DNA of 64,000 bases from Macrostomum hystrix. Its lineage: Eukaryota > Platyhelminthes > Macrostomidae. How positions within the stretch are numbered: the stretch's first letter is position 1; every line of letters starts with the position of its first letter. This document shows positions 31,301-43,118 of this stretch, one piece after another. The stretch spans positions 4,009,501 through 4,073,500 of the forward strand of contig CATNEN010000003.1 of the NCBI GenBank assembly GCA_950097015.1, given 5' to 3'. The notes under the pieces were generated by a model. The model was not told the origin of the DNA. It did not search any database and saw nothing but the letters and a program-made list of their open reading frames with translations. The translations under genes were made by a program, and so were the position numbers.

Positions 31301-33977
31301 GTTGAGGATATTGACAGTTGAGGATATTGACAGTTGAGGATATTGACAGTTGAGGATATTGACAGTTGAGAATATTGACAGTTGAGGATATTGACAGTTG
31401 AGGATATTGACGGTTGAGGATATTGACAGTTGAGGATATTGACAGTTGAGGATATTGACAGTTGAGAATATTGACAGTTGAGGATATTGACAGTTGAGGA
31501 TATTGACGGTTGAGGATATTGACGGTTGAGATATTGACAGTTGAGGATATTGACGGTTGAGGATATTGACGGTTGAGGATATTGACAGTTGAGGATATTG
31601 ACGGTTGAGGATATTGACGTTTGAGGATATTGACGGTTGAGGATATTGACGGTTGAGGATATTGACGGTTGAGGATATTGACAGTTGAGGATATTGACGG
31701 TTGAGGATATTGACGGTTGAGATATTGACAGTTGAGGATATTGACGGTTGAGGATATTGACGGTTGAGGATATTGACGGTTGAGGATATTGACAGTTGAG
31801 GATATTGACAGTTGAGGATATTGACAGTTGAGGATATTGACGGTTGAGGATATTGACGGTTAAGGATATTGACACAGTTGAGGATTGAGGATATTGACAG
31901 TTGAGGATTTAGGATAATGACAGTTAAGGATTTAGGATAATGACAGTTGAGTATTGAGGATAATGACAGTTGAGGATTGAGGATAATGACAGTTGAGGAT
32001 TGAGGATAATGACAGTTGAAGATTTAGGATAATGGCAGTTGAATATTGAGGATAATGACAGTTGAGGATTTAGGATAATGACAGCTGAGGATTGAGGATA
32101 ATGACAGTTGATGAATGAGAATTTTTGTCGTCTTCTACTGCATGCTAATTAAGCATTACAGGTACAAACAATATTAATAGTTTCTGTTCTGCTTACAAAA
32201 TAGTCGAACTCAAATGTCACAATAACTGCATAGCAATAAGCTTGTATATAATCAGTGCTTGGAATCAAAAGAATTTTCTTAATTTAATATTTGTGTATGA
32301 AATACTCTATCGTTGTTGGTACATCAAGCAACGTTAAAAAGACCCAATTTTCTAGCTATTGATTAATCCCTACTTCCTGGCTACTATGAATTCATTTGCT
32401 TTTTTGTGATTGTTGATCAAACTGTATAAGAACATTGTGCTTTTTAAGCGAAATCATGCAATATTAATGCAAAATAAGTACAAACTTGCTTTTTTTGTTT
32501 ATGGGTACATAATAAATGCATGGAATTGGCAAATTTCTTTATCGACTTTCTTATTTATTGGGATATATTTATTGGGAATGATTAGAACGAGACTTGAAAA
32601 ACTGGATTCATAGAAAATCCTAATTCCTAATTCCTAGAAATCCTATCTCATTCTTAGAAATCCAAACTGAAAGATATACCCATGTACTGAACTGAAATCT
32701 CATTTTATTCTAACAAATTTGACGTTCTATTTCGTAAGAGGATCCTACAGAACTCCAGACTCACATAAATCACCATTTGAATCGCTTGAATGTTTTTAAA
32801 ATAGCCTAAGTTCTTTACTGAAAATAATCTCAAGTTCAACCTATCCAGAGTTTGCTCCGTCTAAAGACTATAGCTTTGCAACCAGCAGAGCTTACTACTA
32901 TAGCAAACCAGTATTTGATACCCGAATTCAAGATAAGGCTGCGGGTAGTTTGTGCTTGGAGAGAGGAAACAATGGCCAAGGCTGCTATCTAATTCTATCG
33001 AGAATGCTCAACCCAATCGTGAGCCAGAGTACATGTGCTCACTTGAGTCACTTTGTAATTGAGCGATCTATCGCTGTACACTATAGGCTAAACAACACTG
33101 ATAGTGCATTGTGCACACAGTGATTTTAAAGGCGTAATCTGCTAGGCCAACGTTTGTTAATAACTGCGCACTCTCATACTGCACTGTGAGCACAAGGGCA
33201 GTACAAAATAGAATCAATTTTACGAGATAAATAAAAATAAATATCTCAGTCAAATTGTATTTCAGACAGAAGCATTTCTAAGTTTATTTTAGAATTCCAC
33301 TCAAGCATGAAAATATTGTGGCAAAATGCTTCTGGTAAGTTGTTGGTGTTCCTTTCAACATGTTGCTCTGATAATATAGAATGCAGGAACCAGGAAGGCA
33401 ATGGTGCATCCTTAGTGACAGTAAACCTGTAGCCAAAGAGAGGCAATTCTGCCCATTCCACTGAGTACATCTGTCCTGACTTTCTCATCGTCAGGCAGTG
33501 TACACTCTCACTGTGCGTTGGAGTTTGACCTTCAACGACCAAATGAATGTGACCTCGCCGCTCAGGGTCGAGCTCAGGGACCTTTGTGCCTGAGGTCCAA
33601 ATAGGCGAGCGCGTTAGACCGCTCTGCCACCGATCTCCCTGTTCAAGGACCATTGTGTTCCAGTCCGCCACTTCACGCCGCCATTTGTCGTATCACCTGG
33701 TCCAATTAAATTAGTCACTATGCGCCCCTTCCTTCATCTCTGACCTGCAGCTTTGCTTCAGAAGCTCAAACCGATGAATATCTACGAGGACGACGCCACG
33801 AAGACTGGCAAGTCGAAGAAGACTGACGCAGCTGCGAAACCAGACCCTGTCGCAGCATCTTCACCTCATGGCAGAGCTTATTCTCGCCAGATTGCGGCCA
33901 GCTTTGCATTCGCGCCACCAGCCGTGCCAGTGGTGTTCAGCTGCGACCAGGTGTGGAACCTGACTGGCCGGAAATGA
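28327..33977 (+). CDS. Small two-exon gene of unknown function, 90 residues
   Basis: Exon 1 28327-28372 (MRQSGGIQKMINKAG) ends at GGAG/GTGAGC in phase 1. Exon 2 starts after TGACCTGCAG at 33751 with a two-base remainder, so the phases fit. It continues LLQKLKPMNIYEDDATKTGK to a stop at 33975-33977, total 273 coding bases. The middle is Lys/Ala-rich and polar and the end more hydrophobic (SFAFAPPAVPVVFSC). A possible donor (GACCAG/GTGTGG at 33950) would extend the gene into further exons outside my view. I do not recognise the family. The ~5.4-kb intron contains the 33-bp and 16-bp arrays and a SINE. The model rests on splice-site logic only. Confidence 0.45.
28570..30395. repeat. 33-bp tandem array, about 55 copies (1.8 kb)
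   Basis: Unit ATAACTGGAACCAGGTTATA then TTTGCCAGCACCC, with A/G variants at two or three fixed positions (CCAACACC, ACTAGAACC). Long open frames on both strands are consequences of a stop-free 33-bp unit. The word GGTTATA/TATAACC makes each unit partly self-complementary. Confidence 0.97.
30438..30699 (+). CDS. Exon-like open frame of unknown function between two arrays
   Basis: After a possible acceptor (ACTACAG, 30431-30437) a frame runs SIHLGPSCDLHVKISKSKYL through a Lys/Ser-rich section to FPPIAGPCLLNWK and a stop at 30699 (87 codons). Composition looks coding and differs from the adjacent arrays. Its entry phase does not match the exon at 28327. It may belong to an alternative transcript of that gene or be a fragment of another. 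Not recognised. Confidence 0.3.
30721..32110. repeat. 16-bp tandem array, about 80 copies (1.4 kb)
   Basis: Unit GTTGAGGATATTGACA with G/A variants. A 23-bp variant (GATTGAGGATAATGACA) punctuates it. One block of roughly 450 bp starting near 30810 recurs with the same order of variants from about 31270, so there is higher-order structure. Confidence 0.96.
32111..33365. other. AT-rich intron sequence, no feature seen
   Basis: No domain, RNA gene or clear repeat in either strand. Confidence 0.5.
33370..33655 (-). mobile_element. tRNA-derived SINE
   Basis: Minus-strand head with A-box-like TGGCAGAGCGG and B-box-like GAGCTCGACCC. The body shares CTGACTTTCTCATCGTCAGG and CAGTGTACAC with the copies at 35.2 and 48.9 kb. 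Confidence 0.75.
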
Positions 33978-34359
33978 TTGACAGGAATCGGTTTTCAAGA
34001 CTGCCAACACCTCTGGGAAGTTTGAAACTGTCATGAATCGGTTTTGAATTCTGCCTGATCCAATATCTTAGCCTTTCTCCTTTTAATAAGTAACTCACGC
34101 AGAGGCATGCAAGTAAAGCATGCAATAACTGAGGTGACATTATTCCATTATATTTACAGCTATAGTGCATCGCATGGTACCTGTGTGCAAACATTCGTTA
34201 TTTATACTGTCAAAATACTGTCATTTATTGCGTTCGCTTATCTGTATTCTGTAATAAAGTTGAGAAATATTCGTCTACTATTTCCTGCTGGGTGAACATT
34301 AGCAACGGTAAATAGGATGGGTCTATGAATTTCCTGACAGAAATTGACACGAATTTGAC
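33978..34359. other. No gene seen
   Basis: AT-rich sequence with short frames only. Confidence 0.45.
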
Positions 34360-34516
34360 ACGAAAGGCAAGCAAACTTTAGCAAGCAAACTTTGGCAAGC
34401 AAGCTTTGGCAAGCAAACTTTTGGCAAGCAAACTTTGGCAAGCAAACTTTGGCAAGCAAACTTTGGCAAGCAAACTTTGGCAAGCAAACTTTGGCAAGCT
34501 AACTTCGGCAAGCAAG
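34360..34516. repeat. 14-bp tandem array, about 11 copies
   Basis: Unit GGCAAGCAAACTTT. Confidence 0.95.
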
Positions 34517-34939
34517 CAGACGTCGTACTCCCAATCGAGTCAAAGACAGAAATAGTTTTACCAAGTGCTGAGCTTTGAGCTCCCGACCAACTCTCGGTAA
34601 GAAGGTCAGTTCTAACCAGTGAGCTGTGCCTCGACTTACGAGCGTACAAGAATTTTTCACAAAAGTAGAAAACAACTCATATCACTTGATTGTACATTCA
34701 ACAATCGACGTACTTATGTTTGAAACAGCAGTGCAGTTTTTTAAAGTACAGAATAAAGTGTCTTAAAAGTAAAAAAGCATGAAAATGCAAACAACATACA
34801 AACAAACATTTCATGCATACAGCCCATCATGTTGATCCAACTGCATTCAAATTCTGCAGCAGAAGTATGAGAGAAGGGATGGAGTGGAGTTGCTAATCTG
34901 GCTAAGCTAGTTTTTACCCGAGAGAACTTTTACCCTAGA

Positions 34940-35317
34940 CACTTAATAATAATAATAATAATAATTGCAGGAGGGCTGCGGGCAGTGGCTCATAATTTAG
35001 TGACACTTGACCCGCAGCCAGCGAGGAGGCAATTCTGCCCATTTCGCTGACTCCTGAGCACACACGCACACAGATACTGTACGCAGGCATTCGCTCACAC
35101 TGGTGTGTACATCTGCCCTGACTTTTTCATCGTCAGGCAGTGTACACTTTCACTGTGCCTTGGAGGTTGGCCCTCAAGGGCGTAAATTGCACGACAAGCC
35201 CTCAAGCCTTCTCTCCGCGGCTGCTCCCCAAATAAATGTGGCCTCGCCGTGGAATCGAACTTAGGGACCTTGGTGCAAGAGGCAAACGCGATAACCGCTC
35301 TGCCACCGACCCCCCCT
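34940..35317 (-). mobile_element. Full-length tRNA-derived SINE with ATT-repeat tail
   Basis: On the minus strand it begins GGGGGGTCGGTGGCAGAGCG (A box), continues GTTCGATTCC (B box), then the shared body, and ends in an (ATT)n tail at 34946-34967. It gives the best view of the family. The head resembles a Leu/Ser-type tRNA with a long variable arm. The identity of the parent tRNA is uncertain. Confidence 0.85.
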
Positions 35318-35764
35318 CCCTAGACACTTAGATTTTCATTCCTTCCCTGTACTGTGAATTAATGACCGGAATGAGAATCATTTTGTCTATGGCAATCAGC
35401 AGCCACTTAAAGGACACGTGAAAGGGAACTCTATGCAACACCAGCATCAATCATGCCAGCCCAAAACTACAAGCGAATCTCGTATAATGACAGGCGCCTG
35501 CTTGCTGCTCATCAGACAGGTGAGAACTACCAGACTGTGGCAAGACAACTAGTAGGGATATCAAGATCGCCGGCCAACTCCATCGTGCAGTCTGGGGTAA
35601 AAGTTGTTTTGGGTAAATACAAGCTTAGCCAGATTAGCAACTCCACCCCATTACTTCTCTCATTCTTCTGCTGCCGAATTTGCTTGCAGTTCGTCGAATT
35701 TGAATGCAGTTGGATCAATATGATGGGCTTTTGCCATAGAAATTTTTGTATCTGGTTGAGCTGA

Positions 35765-35960
35765 TGCCTAACTTGAATGCAGTTCGCCTAACTTGAATGC
35801 AGTTCGCCTAACTTGAATGCAGTTCGCCTAACTTGAATGCAGTTCGCCTAACTTGAATGCAGTTCGCCTAACTTGAATGCAGTTCGCCTAACTTGAATGC
35901 AGTTCGCCTAACTTGAATGCAGTTCGCCTAACTTGAATGCAGTTTGCCTAACTTGCCTAA
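35765..35960. repeat. 20-bp tandem array, about 10 copies
   Basis: Unit CGCCTAACTTGAATGCAGTT. The same array recurs at 45267-45425. Confidence 0.95.
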
Positions 35961-36706
35961 CTCACGCTAACAGCATAGACATGTAAAAAACATGTATGGA
36001 CATGTAACAGCAGTTCAGTACATGGACTGTAGGTAGGCCGATACATTCCGAGATGTCTACCTCAGCTGATTAAGGAGCTGAGTAAGATCTTTCTTATAGA
36101 CTAAATCTTGCTCAAGGACACAAATCCTTTCTTTTAGGCTGAGATTTGAACTCACGACCTCTTATTTGGAAGCACGAAGCTTTCGCGCACGAACACGAAC
36201 ACGAAACAACTGGCCTACAAGCTGACCACTATCAATAAATAATATTTAATACAACACATAAAGTTAGGGCACTCTTATTTAGAAGAGCATTCTACGGCTC
36301 GTATAGCAAGGGGCCCAGGACTGTAATAAGATTGTTCTAATTAATCTTGGATAACCAGGACTGTTCTAGATCATTTTCTCAACCCTATCCGCGCACATAT
36401 ATTTGCTTCTCGATTCACATACACTAAGGTATGACAGGGAATGCTATGCATATTGGCTTCAGTACGTGTTTCCAAATCTATTTTCCAGCTGTATGTACAC
36501 GTATGCGCATGTAAAGGTTTTATTCAGTCCTTGCTGTACAATGCTTCAGTGCAAAGTCAGCGCTTCTGCTTAAAAGTTCCGCGTTGGGAGAAGAAGGAAC
36601 TACAAAATCCAAGAAGAACAATGGATTTTGGACCGAAATTCGCAACAACTCATGATTAACATCGCCAGAAAATTTGCAAAATAAAAGAAACTTCAGGCAA
36701 GCCTCC
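35961..36706. repeat. Duplicated segment shared with 45.1-45.66 kb in rearranged order
   Basis: 35960-36070 (ACATGTATGGACATGTAACA...) matches 45425-45545. 36297-36470 (TATAGCAAGG...CAGTACG) matches 45105-45272, which there lies before the array rather than after it. 36615-36706 matches 45575-45666 and is the exon-1 5' flank of copies 3 and 4. A tRNA-like sequence with B box GAGTTCAAATC lies on the minus strand at 36130-36235. Confidence 0.75.
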
Positions 36707-39175
36707 ATGACTAAGCAACTCAAAAAGCTGCAAGTTGCATGCGTACTTTTTGCAGCAATGTCATCACTATTCTCGTAAGTTCCACTTTGGAAAAACTTTG
36801 GAAATACAGCTTCAAGTAACTATTACTGCAAATTACAAGTCGTTGTCCATAAAGTATCAGTAGAAGACAAAGGATCGACTCACTGCCTGTCTGCTCACTG
36901 AAACCCATGTTCAAACGAATGGTATTCAAAATAAAGTACAAGCATGAGTTCTGGAAGCAATGTGTAAGATTTTAGCATCACAAAATGCAAAATGTGCAGA
37001 ATCGAGGCGGCGAACCACTTCTGCATACACGACAGCACGAAGGCCTTCTCCATGAACGCTGACACGGACCAGACTGAGACACTGTTGACCAGCCACGGAG
37101 ATATGGAGCTCCACGTGCCGCGGCAGCGCTGCTTGTGGGAGGTGATGATCCACCGCATGACGGAGCCGCTGCAGCTGGTGCTGAGTCTGCGCCGAGGCCG
37201 ACTGTGGCAGGAGGCAGCGAACGCGACCGGCTGCCCGTGGGAGCTGAGTGTGGCTCTGTAGGGTGAGCGGACTGTTGCACGACTGTGTCCTTCACCATTG
37301 AATGAGCAAATCAGTCACGCAAAGCAGATCCCTCCTCACTCCAGGATCTGGATTCCACAGAGAGTGGAGAGACGGCTCATCGTTACCGAAGGCCCCTCTG
37401 ATTGTGCCAGTGTATGAAAGGTGAGCTCGATACTCTGAGTGTTTCTAGAATATCCAGTCGCACACGAGAGATTCGCGAGTCATTGAGAATGCACCGAACT
37501 GGCTGCAGCTCGCAGCAGCTCATCGTCAGGTTCTCGACCGGAGATCTCCAGTCTGAGGCGGTCTGCGGTCGCATCGAACTGACCATCGGCGTCGCCAAGA
37601 AGGGATACTGCGGCAGGAACATGCTGCTGCATCGACATCGCTGCCTCTTTGTCTCCGACGAGAAGCTAAAGCTGTCAGACCTGACTGGGACTGGAGCAGA
37701 GCTCGCTAGCATGTCCGGCATTGAGCAGCTGCGAGACCTTCTGAGCGACAGTGAGAGCTGAGTCGCAGCCTGTTTGTTCTTTCCTTCTGTCAGTTGAAAA
37801 GCCACATAGTCGATTTGCGACGCGATCATTTTAGATGAGAAGCGGAGAGCAAAGCACCCGTTCATCGCTCCCCTGGACCTGAGGGGCTCCACCAGAGTGG
37901 GGATTTTCCGCTGCACTGGCTCTAACTGGACATTTTACCTGAACTCCAGCAGCAATGGTTGTGCGGCGGCGCCGTTCTTTCAGGAAGGACAGGAAGGCCA
38001 GCAGAACTCCAGGTCTGTGAATATAGCACCAAGAGACGTGTTGTGTCTCGAGGGGCCAACTCAATTCGGTCCAGTAGGGGAAGTTGGGGCCACCCCCCTG
38101 GAGACAACGAGGTCTTCCAGCCACATGGCGACACAGGAGAACTTCTAATTCGCGGCTGAGTGGAACCGGGGAAGCGCGCGGGGAAGAGAGGAACGAGGAG
38201 AGAGAGAGAGAAGGAGAGATGCAAGAGGCCAGAGGGATGAGGTGGGTGAACAGGGTGAGCACAGAAAGAGAATACAGAGCTCTGCTTCCAGCCAGCTGCT
38301 CTGACCACGCAAAACACAAGGCGAATCACTAGGGTTAGTCGCTGTCTCACCGCACAGCTCGCGGCCCGTCAATCTGACAGGGCCGGTCTCTGTCCAGGGT
38401 TTATTGCAGGAGGCCGCACAAGGATTTACCAGCGGGGCCGCCGGAGTCACGCGGCACGCAGACAGGCAGAACGCGGAAGCGCAGGGACGCGGAACGCAGA
38501 AAACGCGAAAACGCTACGTTAGGGAAGAGGAAAAAACTCGAGTCGGGAAAAGGGGAAACTTCGGCGTCGCTCCGCCGACAACACTGCACAGTTGGCTCTC
38601 ATTTCGCTTGTTGGCTCACTAGTCCATACGATGCACCCGCCACAAAGGGGAACGGCAGAGGACTGTAAAGCCCCCTAAAAAGCCAGGGTTAGCAGACATG
38701 CACACACACGGGGCAAGCAACCAGAATGTGCAATAATCTGTGTCAATAACCAATCTGTAATTATCATAGCAATAACCAATGGGCAATGATCAGAGAACAA
38801 TAGCCGATGCGAAGTAAACAATGTGCAATAAGTCTAAAATAACGAAGTAGCGAGCGATATATACGAGCTATATATATGACGAGCGATTTGGATTTCAGGA
38901 ATTCCCGTAAAGTGTGCAGGCTGATTGTCTGCCTGTGTGTATTTTTATTTAGCAAATTAGGAAGAATGACTTGATCGATAATATTATTTATTCGTTTGGT
39001 ATTCGCATGTCCTACCTACTCTGATAATAGTGGAAGTAAGGGAAAATATTTGTTAAATATATATTGAATATGTTTAGGTGATGTCATCTTCTATGCACTA
39101 CTTAAGGCGGCAGTATAAGTGTTTTTATACCATGTTTATTTAGTAAACGATTTATTTATTCCAAGCAATCCGACA

Positions 39176-39850
39176 TCTCCCCCTAAAGTTAGAGTCAGTT
39201 AGCTCAGAATGACAAAATCGTTTTAGTCACAATTGTAGTCGCTCAGGTGGCTGTCTCCGCGGCGCTGCGGGCAATGACGGGTCGTTGTGGTCGCCTGGCC
39301 AACGGCAACGTCTGCAGTGGCGACCAACTCGACGCCTTCCTCGCCGTGCCTTTCGGGTGGCGCTGGTGGCTGTTCGAGGACTTCAGGAGCAGCCTCCGGC
39401 AGTGAGCTTTCCAGCAGCTGATCCGTGTGCCGCCTTTGGGTGGCGTCGCCGACGTCAACTTCGAAGTTGCAAACGCTGCGAAGTCACGATGGTGCCTTGA
39501 GTCCAGACTTAAGAACGAAGACTTGCATCGACTCCAGGTCTCCGAGCAGCGAGTCGAGCGTGCGCTGGAACACGGCGCTGGCACAGTTGACGCCGAATGG
39601 CATGCGGTTCAACTGGTACAAGCCTCGTTGCGTGTTGATGGTCAAGAAGGCCTTGCTGTCCTCAGACAAAGGCAGCTGTAGGCAGGTATTTGACATGTCC
39701 AGCTTGGACCATTTGCAGTCGCCGCCTAGCTTGGCGAACAGGTCCTCGATGCACGGCAGCAGGTATAGCTCTGGCCAGGCCTCAGCGTTGTAGGTCAGCT
39801 TGTAGTCGCCGCATATACCTGCACCACGCCGTTCTTCTTAACGACCGTTA
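39176..39850 (-). mobile_element. Ty3/gypsy deletion derivative with polypurine tract (inside copy 3)
   Basis: Minus-strand reverse-transcriptase fragment (CKWSKLDMSN, LPLSEDSKAFLTINTQRGLY, RMPFGVN) joined directly to what looks like the Pol C-terminus (LESSLPEAAPEVLEQ, ending SDYNCD at a stop). Next come a purine tract (39176-39187, minus TTTAGGGGGAGA) and a TGTCGGATTGC that could start a 3' LTR. Catalytic YxDD, RNase H and integrase are deleted. The 5' side is replaced by a 14-bp array at ~39849. Non-functional. Confidence 0.75.
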
Positions 39851-40425
39851 ATGTGCAATAACCAATGTGCGATAAACAATGTGCAATAACCAATGTGCAA
39901 TAACCAATGTGAAATAACCAATGTGCAATAACTAATGTGCAATAACCAATGTGCAAATAACCAATGTGCAATAAGCAATGTGCAATAACCAATGTGCAAT
40001 AGCCAATGTGCAATAACCAATGTGCAATAACCAATGTGCAATAACCAATGTGCGATAAACAATGTGCAATAACCAATGTGCAATAACCAATGTGCAATAA
40101 CCAATGTGCAATAACCAATGTGCAATAACCAATGTGCAATAACCAATGTGCAATAACCAATGTGCAATAACCAATGTGCAATAACCAATGTGCAATAACC
40201 AATGTGCAATAAACAATGTGCAATAACCAATGTGCAATAACCAATGTGCAATAACCAATGTGCAATAAACAATGTGCAATAACCAATGTGCAATAACCAA
40301 TGTGCAATAACCAATGTGCAATAACCAATGTGCAATAACCAATGTGCAATAACCAATGTGCAATAACCAATGTGCAATAACCAATGTGCAATAACCAATG
40401 TGCAATAACCAATGTGTAATAGCCT
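39849..40425. repeat. 14-bp tandem array, about 41 copies
   Basis: Unit CAATAACCAATGTG with occasional AAACAAT variants. Scattered single units also occur at 38745-38830, near the proposed LTR of the gypsy derivative. Confidence 0.96.
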
Positions 40426-40975
40426 ATGTGCAAAAAGATGTGGCAAATGTATGTAAGAAAGCGGCGGTCGAACAAATCGGATCATTATGTTTTGAAGGGG
40501 GTTAATTTTTTTGCGAGTGTCATTGCCGTGCTAAGCAGAGCCCCGTCACCTCCAGGGTCGAGTCCCCAGGTGCAAAGTGCGGCTTCCTGCAACAATTGAT
40601 CATCGGACGGCCTGTCCTGACTTTCGCAGACTGCGTCATGCCAGCTAGATTGCTGCTCACCTTCGACGAGACACCCAGAGCTGATTGGAGCAGAACGAGT
40701 TCAGTCTGCCCGGAAACAAGTCTGCTTGAGACCAGCTGTGAATCGAAACAGCAAGACACACCCATGTGGATTTTCGTACTGTCGGTGTCATTTGTTCTCT
40801 TTTTATTGGTCCTTATTATTTCGTTAATTGTTTTACGACTCAAACGTTCTCATAGTACACGAGCTCCTGAGCAGAGGTGTGCAGAGGCATCTAGAGATAG
40901 TGAAGGCCGGAATTTAGAATATATTTCCGTTTCCCCTTCTGAGCCAGCATGCTCACCGAATCCAGCAGACACACA

Positions 40976-41225
40976 ATCTGCTGAAACCAAGAATCGATCG
41001 AAACGCAGATTCTTCCAAAACGCAGAATCTGCTGAAACCCAGAATCGGTCGAAATGCAGATTCCGCTAAAAGTTTGAATCTGCTGAAACCTAGAATCTGT
41101 CGAAATGCTGATTCCGCTAAAAGGCAGAATATACTGAAACCCAGAATCGGTCGACATGCAGATTCCACTAAAAGGCAGAATTTTCTGTAACACAAAATCT
41201 GCTGAAACGCAGAATCAGCCGAAAT
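40976..41225. repeat. ~50-bp minisatellite, about 5 units, overlapping the end of exon D3
   Basis: Unit begins AATCTGCTGAAACC and includes GAATCGGTCGAAATGCAGAT. The first two units are translated in D3. The D5 locus (62590-62680) has only about two units. Confidence 0.85.
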
Positions 41226-41436
41226 GTACGTAGACTTCACTAAAATGCATAAACAGCTGACACAAGGTATCCAGTATTGAAAAGTAGAATCGGAGTAGAA
41301 AGTGTTGGGTTCCGCATAAACGTAGAATGCACGGAAATTCACACGTGATTGTGAAAATGATTATTTTACCCAGCAGTAACCAATTCTTACCCATGTGACA
41401 GACTCACTCGTTGGCAAAATACCTTTCTACATCAAA

Positions 41437-41722
41437 AGCTTTTGCCTTTAGTTTTTGTCTGTCTCTTTTTTACGAGCGATTATAGATTGGGCTAGTTCTT
41501 CAATATACGGGATTACATGCTTACCTCGTTTTGTATTTCTTTGACTCTACGCAATATCCCTATTTTTTCTAACGAATTCGCACCCGATTTCTTGGCCATC
41601 AAATTTCTCGCTTCATCACACAGACTCTGGATGGGTTTGCAACCCAGTCATTGCAGCTTCAGACTCGTCACTCAGAGGTCCTGGGTTCGATTCACAAAAG
41701 TGGAAACTGTTTGTGTCTTTAA
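41437..41722. repeat. 3' flank shared by D0 and D3 loci
   Basis: Matches 8497-8780 closely, including the tRNA-like TCCTGGGTTCGATTCAC word, and leads into the 32-bp array in both places. Confidence 0.85.
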
Positions 41723-43118
41723 GCTAAATAACCAGTCTTGATTCAGTTCACTCAGCTAAATTATCAGTCTTGATTCAGTTCACTCAGCTGAGTAATCAGT
41801 CTTGATTCAGTTCACTCAGCTGAGTAATCAGTCTTGATTCAGTTCACTCAGCTAAATTATCAGTCTTGATTCGGTTCACTCAGCTGAGTAATCAGTCTTG
41901 ATTCAGTTCACTCAGCTGAGTTATCAGTCTTGATTCAGTTCACTCAGCTGAGTTATCAGTCTTGATTCAGTTCACTCAGCTGAGTTATCAGTCTTGATTC
42001 AGTTCACTCAGCTAAATAATCAGTCTTGATTCAGTTCACTCAGCTGAATTATCAGTCTAGATTCAGTTCACTCAGCTGAATTATCAGTCTTGATTCAGTT
42101 CACTCAGCTGAATTATCAGTCTTGATTCAGTTCACTCAGCTAAATAATCAGTCTTGATTCAGTTCACTCAGCTGAAATATCAGTCTTGATTCAGTTCACT
42201 CAGCTGAATTATCAGTCTAGATTCAGTTCACTCAGCTGAATTATCAGTCTAGATTCAGTTCACTCAGCTAAATAATCAGTCTAGATTCAGTTCACTCAGC
42301 TAAATAATCAGTCTTGATTCAGTTCACTCAGCTGAATTATCAGTCTTGATTCAGTTCACTCAGCTGAGTTATCAGTCTTGATTCAGTTCACTCAGCTGAA
42401 TATTCAGTCTTGATTCAGTTCACTCAGCTGAATAATCAGTCTTGATTCAGTTCACTCAGCTAAATTATCAGTCTTGATTCAGTTCACTCAGCTGAAATAT
42501 CAGTCTTGATTCAGTTCACTCAGCTGAATAATCAGTCTTGATTCAGTTCACTCAGCTAAATTATCAGTCTTGATTCAGTTCACTCAGCTGAAATATCAGT
42601 CTTGATTCAGTTCACTCAGCTGAAATATCAGTCTTGATTCAGTTCACTCAGCTGAATAATCAGTCTTGATTCAGTTCACTCAGCTAAATAATCAGTCTTG
42701 ATTCAGTTCACTCAGCTAAATTATAAGTCTTGATTCGGTTCACTCAGCTGAGTAATCAGTCTTGATTCAGTTCACTCAGCTGAGTTATCAGTCTTGATTC
42801 AGTTCACTCAGCTGAGTTATCAGTCTTGATTCAGTTCACTCAGCTGAATAACCAGTCTTGATTCAGTTCACTCAGCTGAATAATAGTGTTGATTCAGTTC
42901 ACTCAGCTGAATTATCAGTCTTGATTCAGTTCACTCAGCTGAATATTCAGTCTTGATTCAGTTCACTCAGCTGAGTTATCAGTCTTGATTCAGTTCACTC
43001 AGCTGAGTTATCAGTCTTGATTCAGTTCACTCAGCTGAATATTCAGTCTTGATTTAGTTCACTCAGCTGAGTAATCAGTCTTGATTCAGTTCACTCAGCT
43101 GAATAATCAGTCTTGATT
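41723..43118. repeat. 32-bp tandem array, about 44 copies (1.4 kb)
   Basis: Same unit as 8781-9010. Variants alternate mainly in the AATTATC/AATAATC/GTTATC part and in CTTGATT/CTAGATT. Confidence 0.97.

Larger units (their letters stand above)
36707..41069 (+). pseudogene. Receptor-like family copy 3: CUB-like membrane protein, two lesions, ITIM-like tail
   Basis: Exons 1 36707-36774 (signal peptide MTKQLKKLQVACVLFAAM), A 37000-37262, A2 37345-37420, B 37509-37750, C 37835-38012, D 40539-41069. Lesion 1: CAG became TAG at 37259-37261, the last full codon of exon A. Lesion 2: exon D lacks one T after the acceptor (CCCCGTC against CCCCTGTC in D5), so the spliced frame would stop near the AACAATTGA sequence before the helix. 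In its own open frame D reads LLLTFDETPRADW, Cys residues, a helix (WIFVLSVSFVLFLLVLII), then a basic tail with NLEYISVSP and a repetitive end (AETKNRSKRRF, AETQNRSKCRF) encoded by a ~50-bp minisatellite. A gypsy deletion derivative and a 14-bp array lie in the last intron. Confidence 0.65.

Noticed and set aside
30646-31875. 409-codon minus-strand frame through the 16-bp array
   Set aside because: Pure translation of a minisatellite, interrupted wherever a unit changes length.
28570-32110. CRISPR-like array
   Set aside because: Head-to-tail repeats without unique spacers, in eukaryotic DNA.
39795-40485. Leu/Ile/His-rich minus-strand frames up to 226 codons
   Set aside because: Translation of the 14-bp array.
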